NCBI GenBank assembly: GCA_040902105.1 | Contig: JBBDXW010000015.1 | Location: forward strand, 127,229 to 191,228 | Source of the DNA: IDS-8 sp040902105 | GTDB lineage: Bacteria; Pseudomonadota; Gammaproteobacteria; Steroidobacterales; Woeseiaceae | DNA length: 64,000 nt | Direction of reading: 5' to 3' | In this document: positions 44,448-52,003 of the stretch, piece by piece | Layout of the letters: each line of letters opens with the position of its first letter | Position numbering within the stretch: the first letter of the stretch is position 1 | Notes under the pieces: model-generated | Told to the model about the DNA's origin: nothing | What the model saw: only the letters and a program-made list of their open reading frames with translations | The model's database searches: none | Translations under genes and position numbers: made by a program

Positions 44448-45480
44448 TCAGATTTTTTTCGACCGAGCTCGCGTCCGAGATGTCGTCGTAAAAGCCGTCG
44501 ATGTACTTTAATGCCCTGTCGCGCTCTTTGGCCTCCATGCCCTCGATCGACGATGCTGTCTGCCTCAGTGCCGTCTCGTTGTCGCGGAACCGGGCCACCG
44601 TCGCATCCATACTCGGGTTGAAATCGCAGAGGCCCCGGTACAGCCGCCGCGTCACAGAGGCAATCTTGAGCTTCGGGTTCGGCTCTGCGTAACGCGCATT
44701 GACGATGCCGGAAAAATCGAAGTCATACGGCACCGGAAGGTAGGCGCCGTCCTTCCTGGAAAACGGCACCACGTTGTGGCAGCAGTCGTCGTCCTTGGCC
44801 CCGTGGACCATTGAAAAATCGGTATTGCCGATGAAGTATTCGAATACGGCGACAAGATTCGCCTGTTCCGCGTCGAGCTGGCCGTACGTCAGCATCGGCG
44901 ACTTTACGACTTCAGCGCCAATGCGCTCAGCCACCCGTTCGTCGTCCTCGATGACGAACCCGTACCGAAGCTGCGTTTTGCCATCGCGCTCGCTGTCGAC
45001 CCAGGTGACATGGAACAGGCGCGCGCCGAAACTGTATTCGGTCATCGCATTTAAAAGTTTGTAGGCCAGGTACTCTTTCAGCACGTACTGTTCATACGTA
45101 TCGCTGCCATTCCTGCAGTGAGTAACGAGTTTCAGTTTGTCCTGGCCCGCGAACTCGGTACCCGCGACCTCGCTTTTCTTGAAGTTGAGCCGCACTGGCG
45201 GAAAGCTGCAGGTATCCCGTGCCCGCCGGTACCTGCCGCGCGCGCGCAGCTCGAGATCGAGCTGCTGCTCAGCGCCTGACGCGTCGGTGTAAGACAGCGT
45301 GCCGTCCAGATACTCGGTGTCACTGCGCTCGCGCAACAGCGTCGTCAGCGGAGCCTCGATGCGCACCTGCAAGGTATCCTGATTCTCGAACAGCGGCTGC
45401 GCACCCTGTTCGTCGTCGGCTGCGGTTTGCGCGAACGCGCAGAGAGGGACGAGCAACCACAGAGGGATCATCTTTTTCAT
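44422..45480 (-). CDS. Exported CotH-like protein (atypical kinase fold, tentative)
   Basis: The 352-residue protein has a signal peptide (MIPLWLLVPLCAFAQ). A first domain has LTTLLRERSDTEYLDGTLSYTD and LRARGRYRRARDTCSFPPVRLNF, like the strand-rich start of CotH proteins. The second half has KLVTHCRNGSDTYEQYVLKEYLAYKLLN, then FEYFIGNTDFSMVHG, CCHNVVPFSR and LPVPYDFDFSG. The order GNTD, HN, YDFD parallels the catalytic and metal motifs of CotH-type kinases. The match is by pattern only and weak. It is transcribed towards the alpha/beta-fold gene and divergent from the phosphatase fusion (116-bp shared promoter region, 45481-45596). Confidence 0.6.
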   Translation of the reverse strand: MKKMIPLWLLVPLCAFAQTAADDEQGAQPLFENQDTLQVRIEAPLTTLLRERSDTEYLDGTLSYTDASGAEQQLDLELRARGRYRRARDTCSFPPVRLNFKKSEVAGTEFAGQDKLKLVTHCRNGSDTYEQYVLKEYLAYKLLNAMTEYSFGARLFHVTWVDSERDGKTQLRYGFVIEDDERVAERIGAEVVKSPMLTYGQLDAEQANLVAVFEYFIGNTDFSMVHGAKDDDCCHNVVPFSRKDGAYLPVPYDFDFSGIVNARYAEPNPKLKIASVTRRLYRGLCDFNPSMDATVARFRDNETALRQTASSIEGMEAKERDRALKYIDGFYDDISDASSVEKNLIRKCASTE

Positions 45481-45596
45481 GCGTGGGGCCTCTACAACCT
45501 CTTGTTGGATAAGAGAATATAGGCGAAAAAGCCGGCCTCTGCCCGCACAATCGCGGCAGCCCGCCTGACGGAACGACTGGCGAGGCGCCGATTCTT

Positions 45597-47468
45597 GTGG
45601 CGAAATGCCATGTTCAAGGCGCCCTTGGCAATCTCCGCGGCAGGTATCGCAACTTGTTATTTCAGCAACTTACGCCCGTCCGACCGCTGCTCGCGCTCGC
45701 GACACTGTGGGTTCCATTTTGTGCGTCGGGAGCCGGCTGGCACTGGCCGGACGTGGACAGGGTGGTTGCGGTCAGTGACGTGCACGGTGCGTATGCGGCC
45801 ATGGTGCGGACGCTCAGGGAAGCGGAGGTCCTTGACGAGGCTCTGGGCTGGCGGGCCGGGCCGACGCATCTCGTCATTACCGGCGACCTCCTCGACCGGG
45901 GACCCGACTCGCGCCAGGCAATGGACCTGCTGATGCGCCTCGAAGGCGAGGCCGTGGACGCCGGGGGGCGCGTCCATCTGCTGCTCGGCAATCACGAGGT
46001 GATGAACCTGGTCGGCGACCTCCGTTACGTATCGGCCGCGGAGTACGCGGCGTTTGCCGACGAAGAAACGGCGGCCGATCGTGAGCATGCCTTCGCGGTA
46101 TTTCGCTCGATGCGCGCGGAACAGCCGGATGAGGAGGCGCTGCGGAGGGAGTTCGACTTGCGCGCGCCGCCGGGCTATTTCGGCCATCGCCGCGCCTTCG
46201 CGCCGGAGGGACGCTATGGCAAATGGCTGCTCGAAAAGCCGCTGGTCGTAGTAATCAACAAGACTGCGTTCGTGCATGGAGGGGTGTCGCCCATGGTGGC
46301 CGAACTCGGGCTCGACGGTATCAACCGTGAGCTGAAAAAAGAGGTATCGGGATACGTTTCCAGTCTGCAAGTGCTGATCGAGGCTGGACTCATCGATCCG
46401 ACCGAAAATTTTTTCCGCCACGCTGCCGTTCTTGCCGCGTTGCCCGAAGATGAACAACGCCCAGCGGAAATACAGCAGGCGATCGCCGACGTCACAAGCC
46501 TCAGCAATGCCAGGGTTCACGATGTCGACAGTCCCCTCTGGTACCGCGGCAACGTCGGTTGCGGCGTACTCATCGAAAACGACAAGCTCGACGCCGGACT
46601 GACGGCGCTCGGCGCCGAACGCGTTGTTATCGGGCACACGCCGACTCTGTCCCGGCAGGTGCTGCAGAGGCTCGATGGCCGCGTGGTCGAAATCGATACG
46701 GGTATGCTGAATGCGTACTACGGCGGCCGCGGCCACGCCCTGGTCATCGAGGGCGATCGACTGGCCGTGGTGAGCGAGGCGGGGCCGGGCTCGTCGGCAC
46801 CCGTCGCGCACCCGCGGCCCGCCGCGGCGGAAGCCGACGCCCTGACGGCAGCGGAACTCGAGCGCATTCTGGCGGAGGGCGAGATACGCTCGACCACGGT
46901 CGATGAGTCCGGCCGGAAGATCGTTGCGTTGCAGGACGGGAAGACCAGCATCACGGCGGCTTTCGCCGGGAATCCGCGTAAGAGTTTTGCGCCGGAGCTT
47001 GCCGCCTATCGCCTCGACCGATTGCTCGAACTCGACATGGTGCCGGTTACGGTCGCGCGCGAAGTGGATGGCGACCAGGGTTCGCTGCAACTGCTGCCCG
47101 GCAAAACGCAGAATGAAGCCACGCGCATTGCAAGTGGCGACGGGCAGTCCGCCTGGTGCCCGTTGCCGGAACAATGGAACGCAATGTACGTATTCGATGC
47201 GCTTTCACACAACGCCCTGCGTCGTCCGGAAAGCATGTTGTACGGCCCGGGCAACTGGCAATTGATGCTGGTCGGTCACAGCGAGGCGTTCACGACGCGA
47301 AGCGGCCGGCCGGCGTGGCTGAAGGAGGCCGAGCTGAAGATCGGCGCTGCATGGACAAAGGCGCTGTCGTCGCTGAGCGATGAGGTTTTGCAGGCCGAAC
47401 TCGGCGACGTGCTGGACAAGCGGCGCCTGCGCGCGCTCGGCAAAAGACGCGACGCGTTGCTGGAGTAG
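45597..47468 (+). CDS. Exported calcineurin-like phosphatase fused to a degenerate kinase-like domain
   Basis: The 623-residue protein has an N-terminal export segment (LLALATLWVPFCASGAG). TTG 45654 would give a conventional signal peptide, while GTG 45597 gives a longer start. Residues ~55-400 hold all metallophosphatase blocks: AVSDVHGAY, VITGDLLDRGPDS, LLLGNHEVMN, AFVHGGVSP and VIGHTPTLSRQV. The C-terminal ~210 residues (AAYRLDRLLELDMVPVTV, MYVFDALSHNALRR, WQLMLVGHSEAF) follow the layout of HipA/FAM20/PI4K-like kinase folds, but the N-D-R and D-H motifs read NALR and GHSEAF, so catalysis is doubtful. The stop TAG is part of the repeat GTAGGAGC that begins mobile element copy B. Confidence 0.78.
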   Translation: MAKCHVQGALGNLRGRYRNLLFQQLTPVRPLLALATLWVPFCASGAGWHWPDVDRVVAVSDVHGAYAAMVRTLREAEVLDEALGWRAGPTHLVITGDLLDRGPDSRQAMDLLMRLEGEAVDAGGRVHLLLGNHEVMNLVGDLRYVSAAEYAAFADEETAADREHAFAVFRSMRAEQPDEEALRREFDLRAPPGYFGHRRAFAPEGRYGKWLLEKPLVVVINKTAFVHGGVSPMVAELGLDGINRELKKEVSGYVSSLQVLIEAGLIDPTENFFRHAAVLAALPEDEQRPAEIQQAIADVTSLSNARVHDVDSPLWYRGNVGCGVLIENDKLDAGLTALGAERVVIGHTPTLSRQVLQRLDGRVVEIDTGMLNAYYGGRGHALVIEGDRLAVVSEAGPGSSAPVAHPRPAAAEADALTAAELERILAEGEIRSTTVDESGRKIVALQDGKTSITAAFAGNPRKSFAPELAAYRLDRLLELDMVPVTVAREVDGDQGSLQLLPGKTQNEATRIASGDGQSAWCPLPEQWNAMYVFDALSHNALRRPESMLYGPGNWQLMLVGHSEAFTTRSGRPAWLKEAELKIGAAWTKALSSLSDEVLQAELGDVLDKRRLRALGKRRDALLE

Positions 47469-47608
47469 GAGCCCGCCATTGCGGGCGACCTCCCCAAAAG
47501 GGGACAGTGACCTTTTCCTTGATACGTCAAGGGGGACAGTGACCTTGTTCGGAGGAAAAGGTCACTGTCCCCTTTTGGGGAGGTCGCCCGCAATGGCGGG
47601 CTCCTACA
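47465..47608. mobile_element. Nested inverted-repeat element, copy B
   Basis: It has the same architecture as copy A: direct REP 47465-47490, GGGGACAGTGACCTT at 47500-47514 and 47532-47546, the CTTGA/TCAAG hairpin at 47518-47531, an inverted motif at 47558-47572 and an inverse REP at 47582-47608. The arms (about 55 bp) differ at one position. Their spacer reads TCCCCAAAA on both arms, unlike copy A. The central part differs from copy A by one base. The phosphatase gene ends within the left REP. Confidence 0.85.
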
Positions 47609-47614
47609 GCGGCA

Positions 47615-48088
47615 TCATCCGACGACTGCGATGCACTCGATCTCGATCCGCCCGTTCAGCGCAAGGCCGCTGGCGCCGAGAGCGCTGCGCGCGGGCGGGT
47701 TTTCGAAGTAGGTCCGGTACACCTCGTTCATGGCTTCCCACTCGCCCATGTCGGCCAGAAACACCGTGCATTTCACGACGCGATCCATCGATGAGCCGAA
47801 ATGCTCCAGTGCCTGCCTCATGTTCTCCATGGCCTGGCGCGTTTCGCCCTGGATGCCGCCCGGTGCAAGTTCCAGCGTGCCGGGCAGGTTGCCGATGGTG
47901 CCGGACAGGTAAAGCGTCCTGTCCACGCGAACGGCGGCGGAAAACGGCAGGTTCAGGCCTTCGGTGCCGGGCAAATCGAGGTATTCCACTTGCGGAGCAC
48001 CGCCGTCCGCGGACGGCCGGGAACAGGACGCGACGGTCAGCGCCACGGCGACGGCGGCCATCGCCGGAATCAGAACGCGAGCGTGCAT
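47615..48088 (-). CDS. Lipoprotein RidA/YjgF-family protein
   Basis: The 157-residue protein is a Rid domain behind a lipoprotein signal with lipobox VASC (Cys22). The Rid core is clear: LPFSAAVRVDRTLYLSGTIGNLPG, MENMRQALEHFGSSMDRVVKCTVFLADM, and NPPARSALGASGLALNGRIEIECIAVVG with the arginine (PARSALG) and glutamate (IEIECIA) of active enamine/imine deaminases. Cytoplasmic RidA protects PLP enzymes from 2-aminoacrylate. Why an exported version is needed is unclear, but imines could come from an extracytoplasmic oxidase. It is 10 bases downstream of the GMC oxidoreductase gene on the same strand, in an apparent operon. Confidence 0.85.
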   Translation of the reverse strand: MHARVLIPAMAAVAVALTVASCSRPSADGGAPQVEYLDLPGTEGLNLPFSAAVRVDRTLYLSGTIGNLPGTLELAPGGIQGETRQAMENMRQALEHFGSSMDRVVKCTVFLADMGEWEAMNEVYRTYFENPPARSALGASGLALNGRIEIECIAVVG

Positions 48089-48098
48089 GGCCGGCTCC

Positions 48099-49769
48099 TC
48101 ATACTTCGTTCGCTTTGGCCGCGCGCGCGATGTGTTCCGCGGCGCGAAACGCGAGCGCCATGATCGTCATCGTCGGCTGGCCGCGGCCCGAGGTGACGAA
48201 GCTCGATCCGTCGCAAATGAACAGATTGGAGATGTCGTGGCTCCGATGGTAGCGGTCCACGACGGATGTTTGCGGATCGTCTCCCATGCGGCAGGTTCCG
48301 AGCAGATGCGCGCCGCCCGTTGTCCCGCCGATGGGGTAGGCCCAGGCCTTCTCGGCGCCTGCGGCATCGAACAGCTCCATCGCCTTGTCAAGGAGGAAGC
48401 CGGCCATCGCCAGGTCGTCGGGATGATCCTTATAGGTCATACGGAGGGAGGGCCGTCCCCATTTGTCCTTGTGGGTCGGGTCGATCGTGATGTTGTTCCG
48501 GTCGAGCGCCAGGGATGTGGTGCTGCAGAGAATCGACATCTGCCGCGAAAAATTGTGCGCGAGCGTCTGCTTGTACCCCGCACCCCAGCTCGGGCCGTCC
48601 GTCGGCGTGCCGGCAAGCGCGAAGAAAATCGGCGTTGCCGAAAACAACGGCCGCGCATCCAGGCCGCCTCCGCCGTAAAAGCCCCGCGCAGGATCGGAAT
48701 CGTAAAAGTCGTGAATGATCCGCGTGACCTGCACGCCCTTGTAGTCGTTCAACGTGTGTTCGAACACGCCGTTGGCCAGCGCGTGCGCGTTCAACATCAG
48801 GTTACGGCCGACGAAACCGCTCGAATTGGCAAGCCCGTCCGGATACCTGGGGCTCGCCGAGTTCAACAACAGGCGCGGCGTCTCGACGCCGTTTGCGGCG
48901 AGCACGACAGCGCGCGCTTTCTGCGATGTCTCCTTGCCGTCGGGATCGTAATAGACCACATTGCCGATCTTTCCGTTTGCGCCGGTTTCGAGGCGGAACA
49001 CCGCGCACTCCGGGCGGATTTCGCAATGGCCGCTCGCCAGCGCCAGCGGGATCATGGCGGCAAGCGTCGACGACTTGGCGCCGACTTCGCAGCCAAAGCC
49101 CATGCAGTAACCGCAGTTGATGCACGGCGGCCTGTCATTGAACGGCTGGGAGAGAATCGCCAGCGGCGCGGGCTGTGCGTGCAGCCCCAGTTTGTTCGCG
49201 CCGCGTTCCAGCAGCACGCCGGAGGACTTGACCGGCATCGGCGGCATGGGAAACGGCTTCGATCGCGGCGGATCGAACGGTCCGGGCGAGCCGGACACGC
49301 CGATCTCCCAGTCCACCCTGGTGTAATAGGGTTCGAGTTCGGCGTAGTCGATCGGCCAGTCCGCGAACGTGGTGCCGTCGATCGGTCCGAGCAGGCTTCG
49401 CTCCCTGAAATCGACGTCGCGGAAGCGCCAGAAATTGCCGGTGAAGTGCACGCTGCTGCCGCCGACACCCTGTACGTACTCGGCCGGTTGCACGCGGCCC
49501 GGCACCACGGCCACCTGGCTTTCGTCGTCGCGAAAGGTCTGTTGATGAATTTCGGGACCGCCGCCCAGGAGCTCATGGAGGAACGCCACCGCGATTTCAT
49601 CGTGGGTGAAGTCCGCGGCCGTGCGAAACGGGCCCTGTTCGAGAACGACCACGTCGAAGCCGGCGGTCGATAGCTCTTTCGCGAGAATGCCGCCGGCCGA
49701 GCCGGAACCGACAATGACGAAATCGACCGTGCTGGCCGGGTCGAACCGAACCTGGTTCTCAGGCGTCAT
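48099..49769 (-). CDS. GMC-family FAD oxidoreductase (membrane dehydrogenase large subunit)
   Basis: From ATG 49769 the protein has 556 residues. VDFVIVGSGSAGGILAKELSTAGFDVVVLEQG is the FAD-binding start. GVGGSSVHFTGNFWRF follows, then CINCGYCMGFGCEVGAKSS, AVVLAANGVETPRLLLNSASP and a C-terminal GGAHLLGTCRMGDDPQTSVVD with the catalytic histidine region. The cysteine-rich loop is typical of GMC subunits of gluconate/sorbitol-type dehydrogenases that pair with a Tat-exported small subunit. That subunit is encoded just upstream and overlaps this start by 11 bases. Substrate unknown, probably an alcohol or sugar. The usual cytochrome c subunit gene is absent here. Confidence 0.87.
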   Translation of the reverse strand: MTPENQVRFDPASTVDFVIVGSGSAGGILAKELSTAGFDVVVLEQGPFRTAADFTHDEIAVAFLHELLGGGPEIHQQTFRDDESQVAVVPGRVQPAEYVQGVGGSSVHFTGNFWRFRDVDFRERSLLGPIDGTTFADWPIDYAELEPYYTRVDWEIGVSGSPGPFDPPRSKPFPMPPMPVKSSGVLLERGANKLGLHAQPAPLAILSQPFNDRPPCINCGYCMGFGCEVGAKSSTLAAMIPLALASGHCEIRPECAVFRLETGANGKIGNVVYYDPDGKETSQKARAVVLAANGVETPRLLLNSASPRYPDGLANSSGFVGRNLMLNAHALANGVFEHTLNDYKGVQVTRIIHDFYDSDPARGFYGGGGLDARPLFSATPIFFALAGTPTDGPSWGAGYKQTLAHNFSRQMSILCSTTSLALDRNNITIDPTHKDKWGRPSLRMTYKDHPDDLAMAGFLLDKAMELFDAAGAEKAWAYPIGGTTGGAHLLGTCRMGDDPQTSVVDRYHRSHDISNLFICDGSSFVTSGRGQPTMTIMALAFRAAEHIARAAKANEV

Positions 49770-50364
49770 TCTGTTCACCCCGCATATACTCGGCGTCGTA
49801 ATGGCCGAAGGGCGCCTGCCACGCATGGTGCTGGCCGTCGAGGCCCAGGAGTTTCCAGCCGACATTGTCCCGGTTGCCCCCATAGGAACTCATGCCGAAG
49901 AAGCCGGCGATGGTCGCGAAGCGTACGAAACCGAAAAAATCGGTCTCTTCCTGTGTCTGGAGGTAGCGGTCCTGCTCGTTCTCGTCGAGGTCCGAGAAGA
50001 CTTTTGCGCCGGGCCACGCAGCCGCAACACCGGACTGGAATTCGGCGAGCCCCTCGCGTGCAGATTCCAGGTTGTCTTTCATGATGGAGCCGAAGCTCTT
50101 GTCCATGAACCAGATGACGCCGGCTTCGCGCGCACCCGGCGTGTCGGTCGTCGGCAGAATGCGAGCCGCAATGGCTTCGAACTCCCTGGCTTCGGCGGCG
50201 CCAAGCACTTCGAACGCGGCGCCTTCGTCGCGCGCCGTGCACGCGGAGGCCGAAAACGCCACGAGCCCCGGCAACCCGGCTCGCAGCAAAGGACTGCCGA
50301 CCAGCGCGGCAAAGCTGCCGGAACCGGCGAGGAAGTGACGACGCGATAACGGCTCACTGCCCAT
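49759..50364 (-). CDS. Tat-exported small subunit of GMC dehydrogenase (gluconate 2-dehydrogenase subunit 3-like)
   Basis: From ATG 50364 the protein has 201 residues with a twin-arginine signal (SRRHFLAGSG). The remainder matches gluconate 2-dehydrogenase subunit 3: FEAIAARILPTTDTPGAREAGVIWFMDKSF, DLDENEQDRYLQ and a C-terminal FFGMSSYGGNRDNVGWKLLGLDG. The folded large subunit, which lacks its own signal, is expected to be carried through the Tat pore with this protein. The 3' end overlaps the large-subunit start, giving translational coupling. Confidence 0.87.
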   Translation of the reverse strand: MGSEPLSRRHFLAGSGSFAALVGSPLLRAGLPGLVAFSASACTARDEGAAFEVLGAAEAREFEAIAARILPTTDTPGAREAGVIWFMDKSFGSIMKDNLESAREGLAEFQSGVAAAWPGAKVFSDLDENEQDRYLQTQEETDFFGFVRFATIAGFFGMSSYGGNRDNVGWKLLGLDGQHHAWQAPFGHYDAEYMRGEQNDA

Positions 50365-50484
50365 GACTACCCCCGAGGCACGCGAAACTGCGAGAGCGGG
50401 AAAATAGCACAAGCGGCCCGTCGCATGCTTGCACGAATCATGTCGTTTTGACGGGTACGCTGGTGTTTGCGTTCCCGGATGCCG

Positions 50485-51372
50485 TCAGGGCAATGGCGAA
50501 TCATTGCCCCGCCGACGGAGATCCTCGACGTGCCCAAGCGCTTCCATGCGCTCGAACCTGATGGTGGGATTCTCGCGCACAAATCGATAGCAACGCGTCA
50601 AGTCCCAGGACAGATCCTTGTCCAGTACCAGTTCGACGTCCGCGCCGAAGTCGCCCCTGTTGATCTCATTGACCAGTCGGGCTTCGCCGGTGAAGCGGCT
50701 GCCGAAGTTGAATTCGTACTCGTCCAGGTAAATCACCGCACCACTGGGCAGGATCGGGATGAGACGCTCCATGACAGTGCGAGCCGACGTGTAGTAATCA
50801 CAATCTATCCATACCAGTATGGGCTTGTGCACCCGCAGTTCCTCGAGCAGCTCCGGAGTGAGCGAGTCTTCAAACAGACCTTTGTGCAGTCGCCAGTTGT
50901 CGTATCTGTCCGACAGATAGCGGGTCAGACCCTCGTAGTCGCCGCGATACTGACCTGCCTTCCAGCTGGAACCCTTGATTCCTGCTCTGTCGCGGGGATC
51001 ATCTGTCTCCGGCATCCCCTCGAACGTGTCGAAGCCATGACAGACAATATCCCGGCTCGCTTTCAGGTAGTGAGTCGCGAAAACATTCTTCGCAAACGAG
51101 TAACCATCAGCAACACCAAACTCCAGAATGGAAAACGGTCCACGGAATGTCGTGGTGAATTCCTTGATCACGCTGTACACGTGATCGATGCGGTAGAAAT
51201 TGTTCAGCATGGAACGCAGCGCCGATCGTGGCTTGTAGATCAGGTTCAAGTAGACAAATGCTCGCGCATGGTCGCCCGGAAGCACTTTCGCAAACAGGCG
51301 CAGCGCGGTAATCATGGCCGATTTGTCGCCAAATCGGTTTTTCGAGGACCGGCCGGTGTGCTTGGCAACCAT
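50485..51372 (-). CDS. Class I SAM methyltransferase (TylF-like), second copy
   Basis: The 295-residue protein has the SAM loop FSILEFGVADGYSFAKN, the acidic loop CHGFDTFEGMPETDDP, and VWIDCDYYTSARTVMERL with LPSGAVIYLDEYEFNF, the same acidic arrangement as in the protein of 35896-36603. It is longer by an N-terminal helical part and a C-terminal tail (RCYRFVRENPTIRFERMEALG). Base composition is slightly lower in GC than its neighbours, so transfer is possible. It is a single gene, divergent from uraH with 246 bp between them (51373-51618), in which I see no further gene. Acceptor unknown. Confidence 0.8.
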   Translation of the reverse strand: MVAKHTGRSSKNRFGDKSAMITALRLFAKVLPGDHARAFVYLNLIYKPRSALRSMLNNFYRIDHVYSVIKEFTTTFRGPFSILEFGVADGYSFAKNVFATHYLKASRDIVCHGFDTFEGMPETDDPRDRAGIKGSSWKAGQYRGDYEGLTRYLSDRYDNWRLHKGLFEDSLTPELLEELRVHKPILVWIDCDYYTSARTVMERLIPILPSGAVIYLDEYEFNFGSRFTGEARLVNEINRGDFGADVELVLDKDLSWDLTRCYRFVRENPTIRFERMEALGHVEDLRRRGNDSPLP

Positions 51373-51618
51373 CGTTACTAAGCCTCATCTCGCAGCGACG
51401 TCGGGATCAGGAATTTTATCGTATCGGGAGTGCTCACGCGCCCGATTTCAGGATATCGGCACGACCGAACTGACGGGTTTCGGCGATTTGCCGGTTTTCC
51501 GGGGATACGATGGCCTGCCGGGGGCCCTATAATATGGACGGCCATAGGGGTTGCCAGCAGGCGTAGCGCTTCGCTTCCCGGCCTGACCACTTTACCGGAG
51601 CAAAACCCGAAAAACGTC

Positions 51619-51966
51619 ATGGGACGCCTCACCACGCATGTCCTCGACACCGCCCATGGCAGGCCCGGCGCGGGCGTCAAGATAAAGCTGTTCTCCCTGG
51701 AGGGTGGCCGGCACCTGGTTGCGACCTCTGTTACAAACGGGGACGGGCGCACCGGGCAGCCGCTGCTGGACGGCGAGACGTACCGGGCGGGCACTTACGA
51801 GATCGAGTTTCTGGTTGGAGACTACTTCGGGGGCCTCGGCGTCGACACCGGCAATCCGCCGTTCCTGGACGAGGTCGTCGTGCGTATTTCTCTCGCGGCC
51901 GACGGCAACTACCACGTGCCGTTGCTGGTCTCGCCCTGGAGCTACTCCACCTATCGCGGCAGCTGA
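51619..51966 (+). CDS. uraH: 5-hydroxyisourate hydrolase (transthyretin-like)
   Basis: The 115-residue protein begins LTTHVLDTAHGRPGAGVKI, with the catalytic histidine in THVLD, and ends YHVPLLVSPWSYSTYRGS, the C-terminal YRGS signature that distinguishes the hydrolase from transthyretin. It opens the ring of 5-hydroxyisourate made by PuuD to give OHCU, the substrate of UraD, both encoded downstream. ATG 51619 is chosen because the family starts there. It is the first gene of the plus-strand purine block and ends 37 bases before xdhA. Confidence 0.93.
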   Translation: MGRLTTHVLDTAHGRPGAGVKIKLFSLEGGRHLVATSVTNGDGRTGQPLLDGETYRAGTYEIEFLVGDYFGGLGVDTGNPPFLDEVVVRISLAADGNYHVPLLVSPWSYSTYRGS

Positions 51967-52003
51967 CCGGATTCGTCGCGAGTCATTGAACCCGAGCGAT
52001 CGA

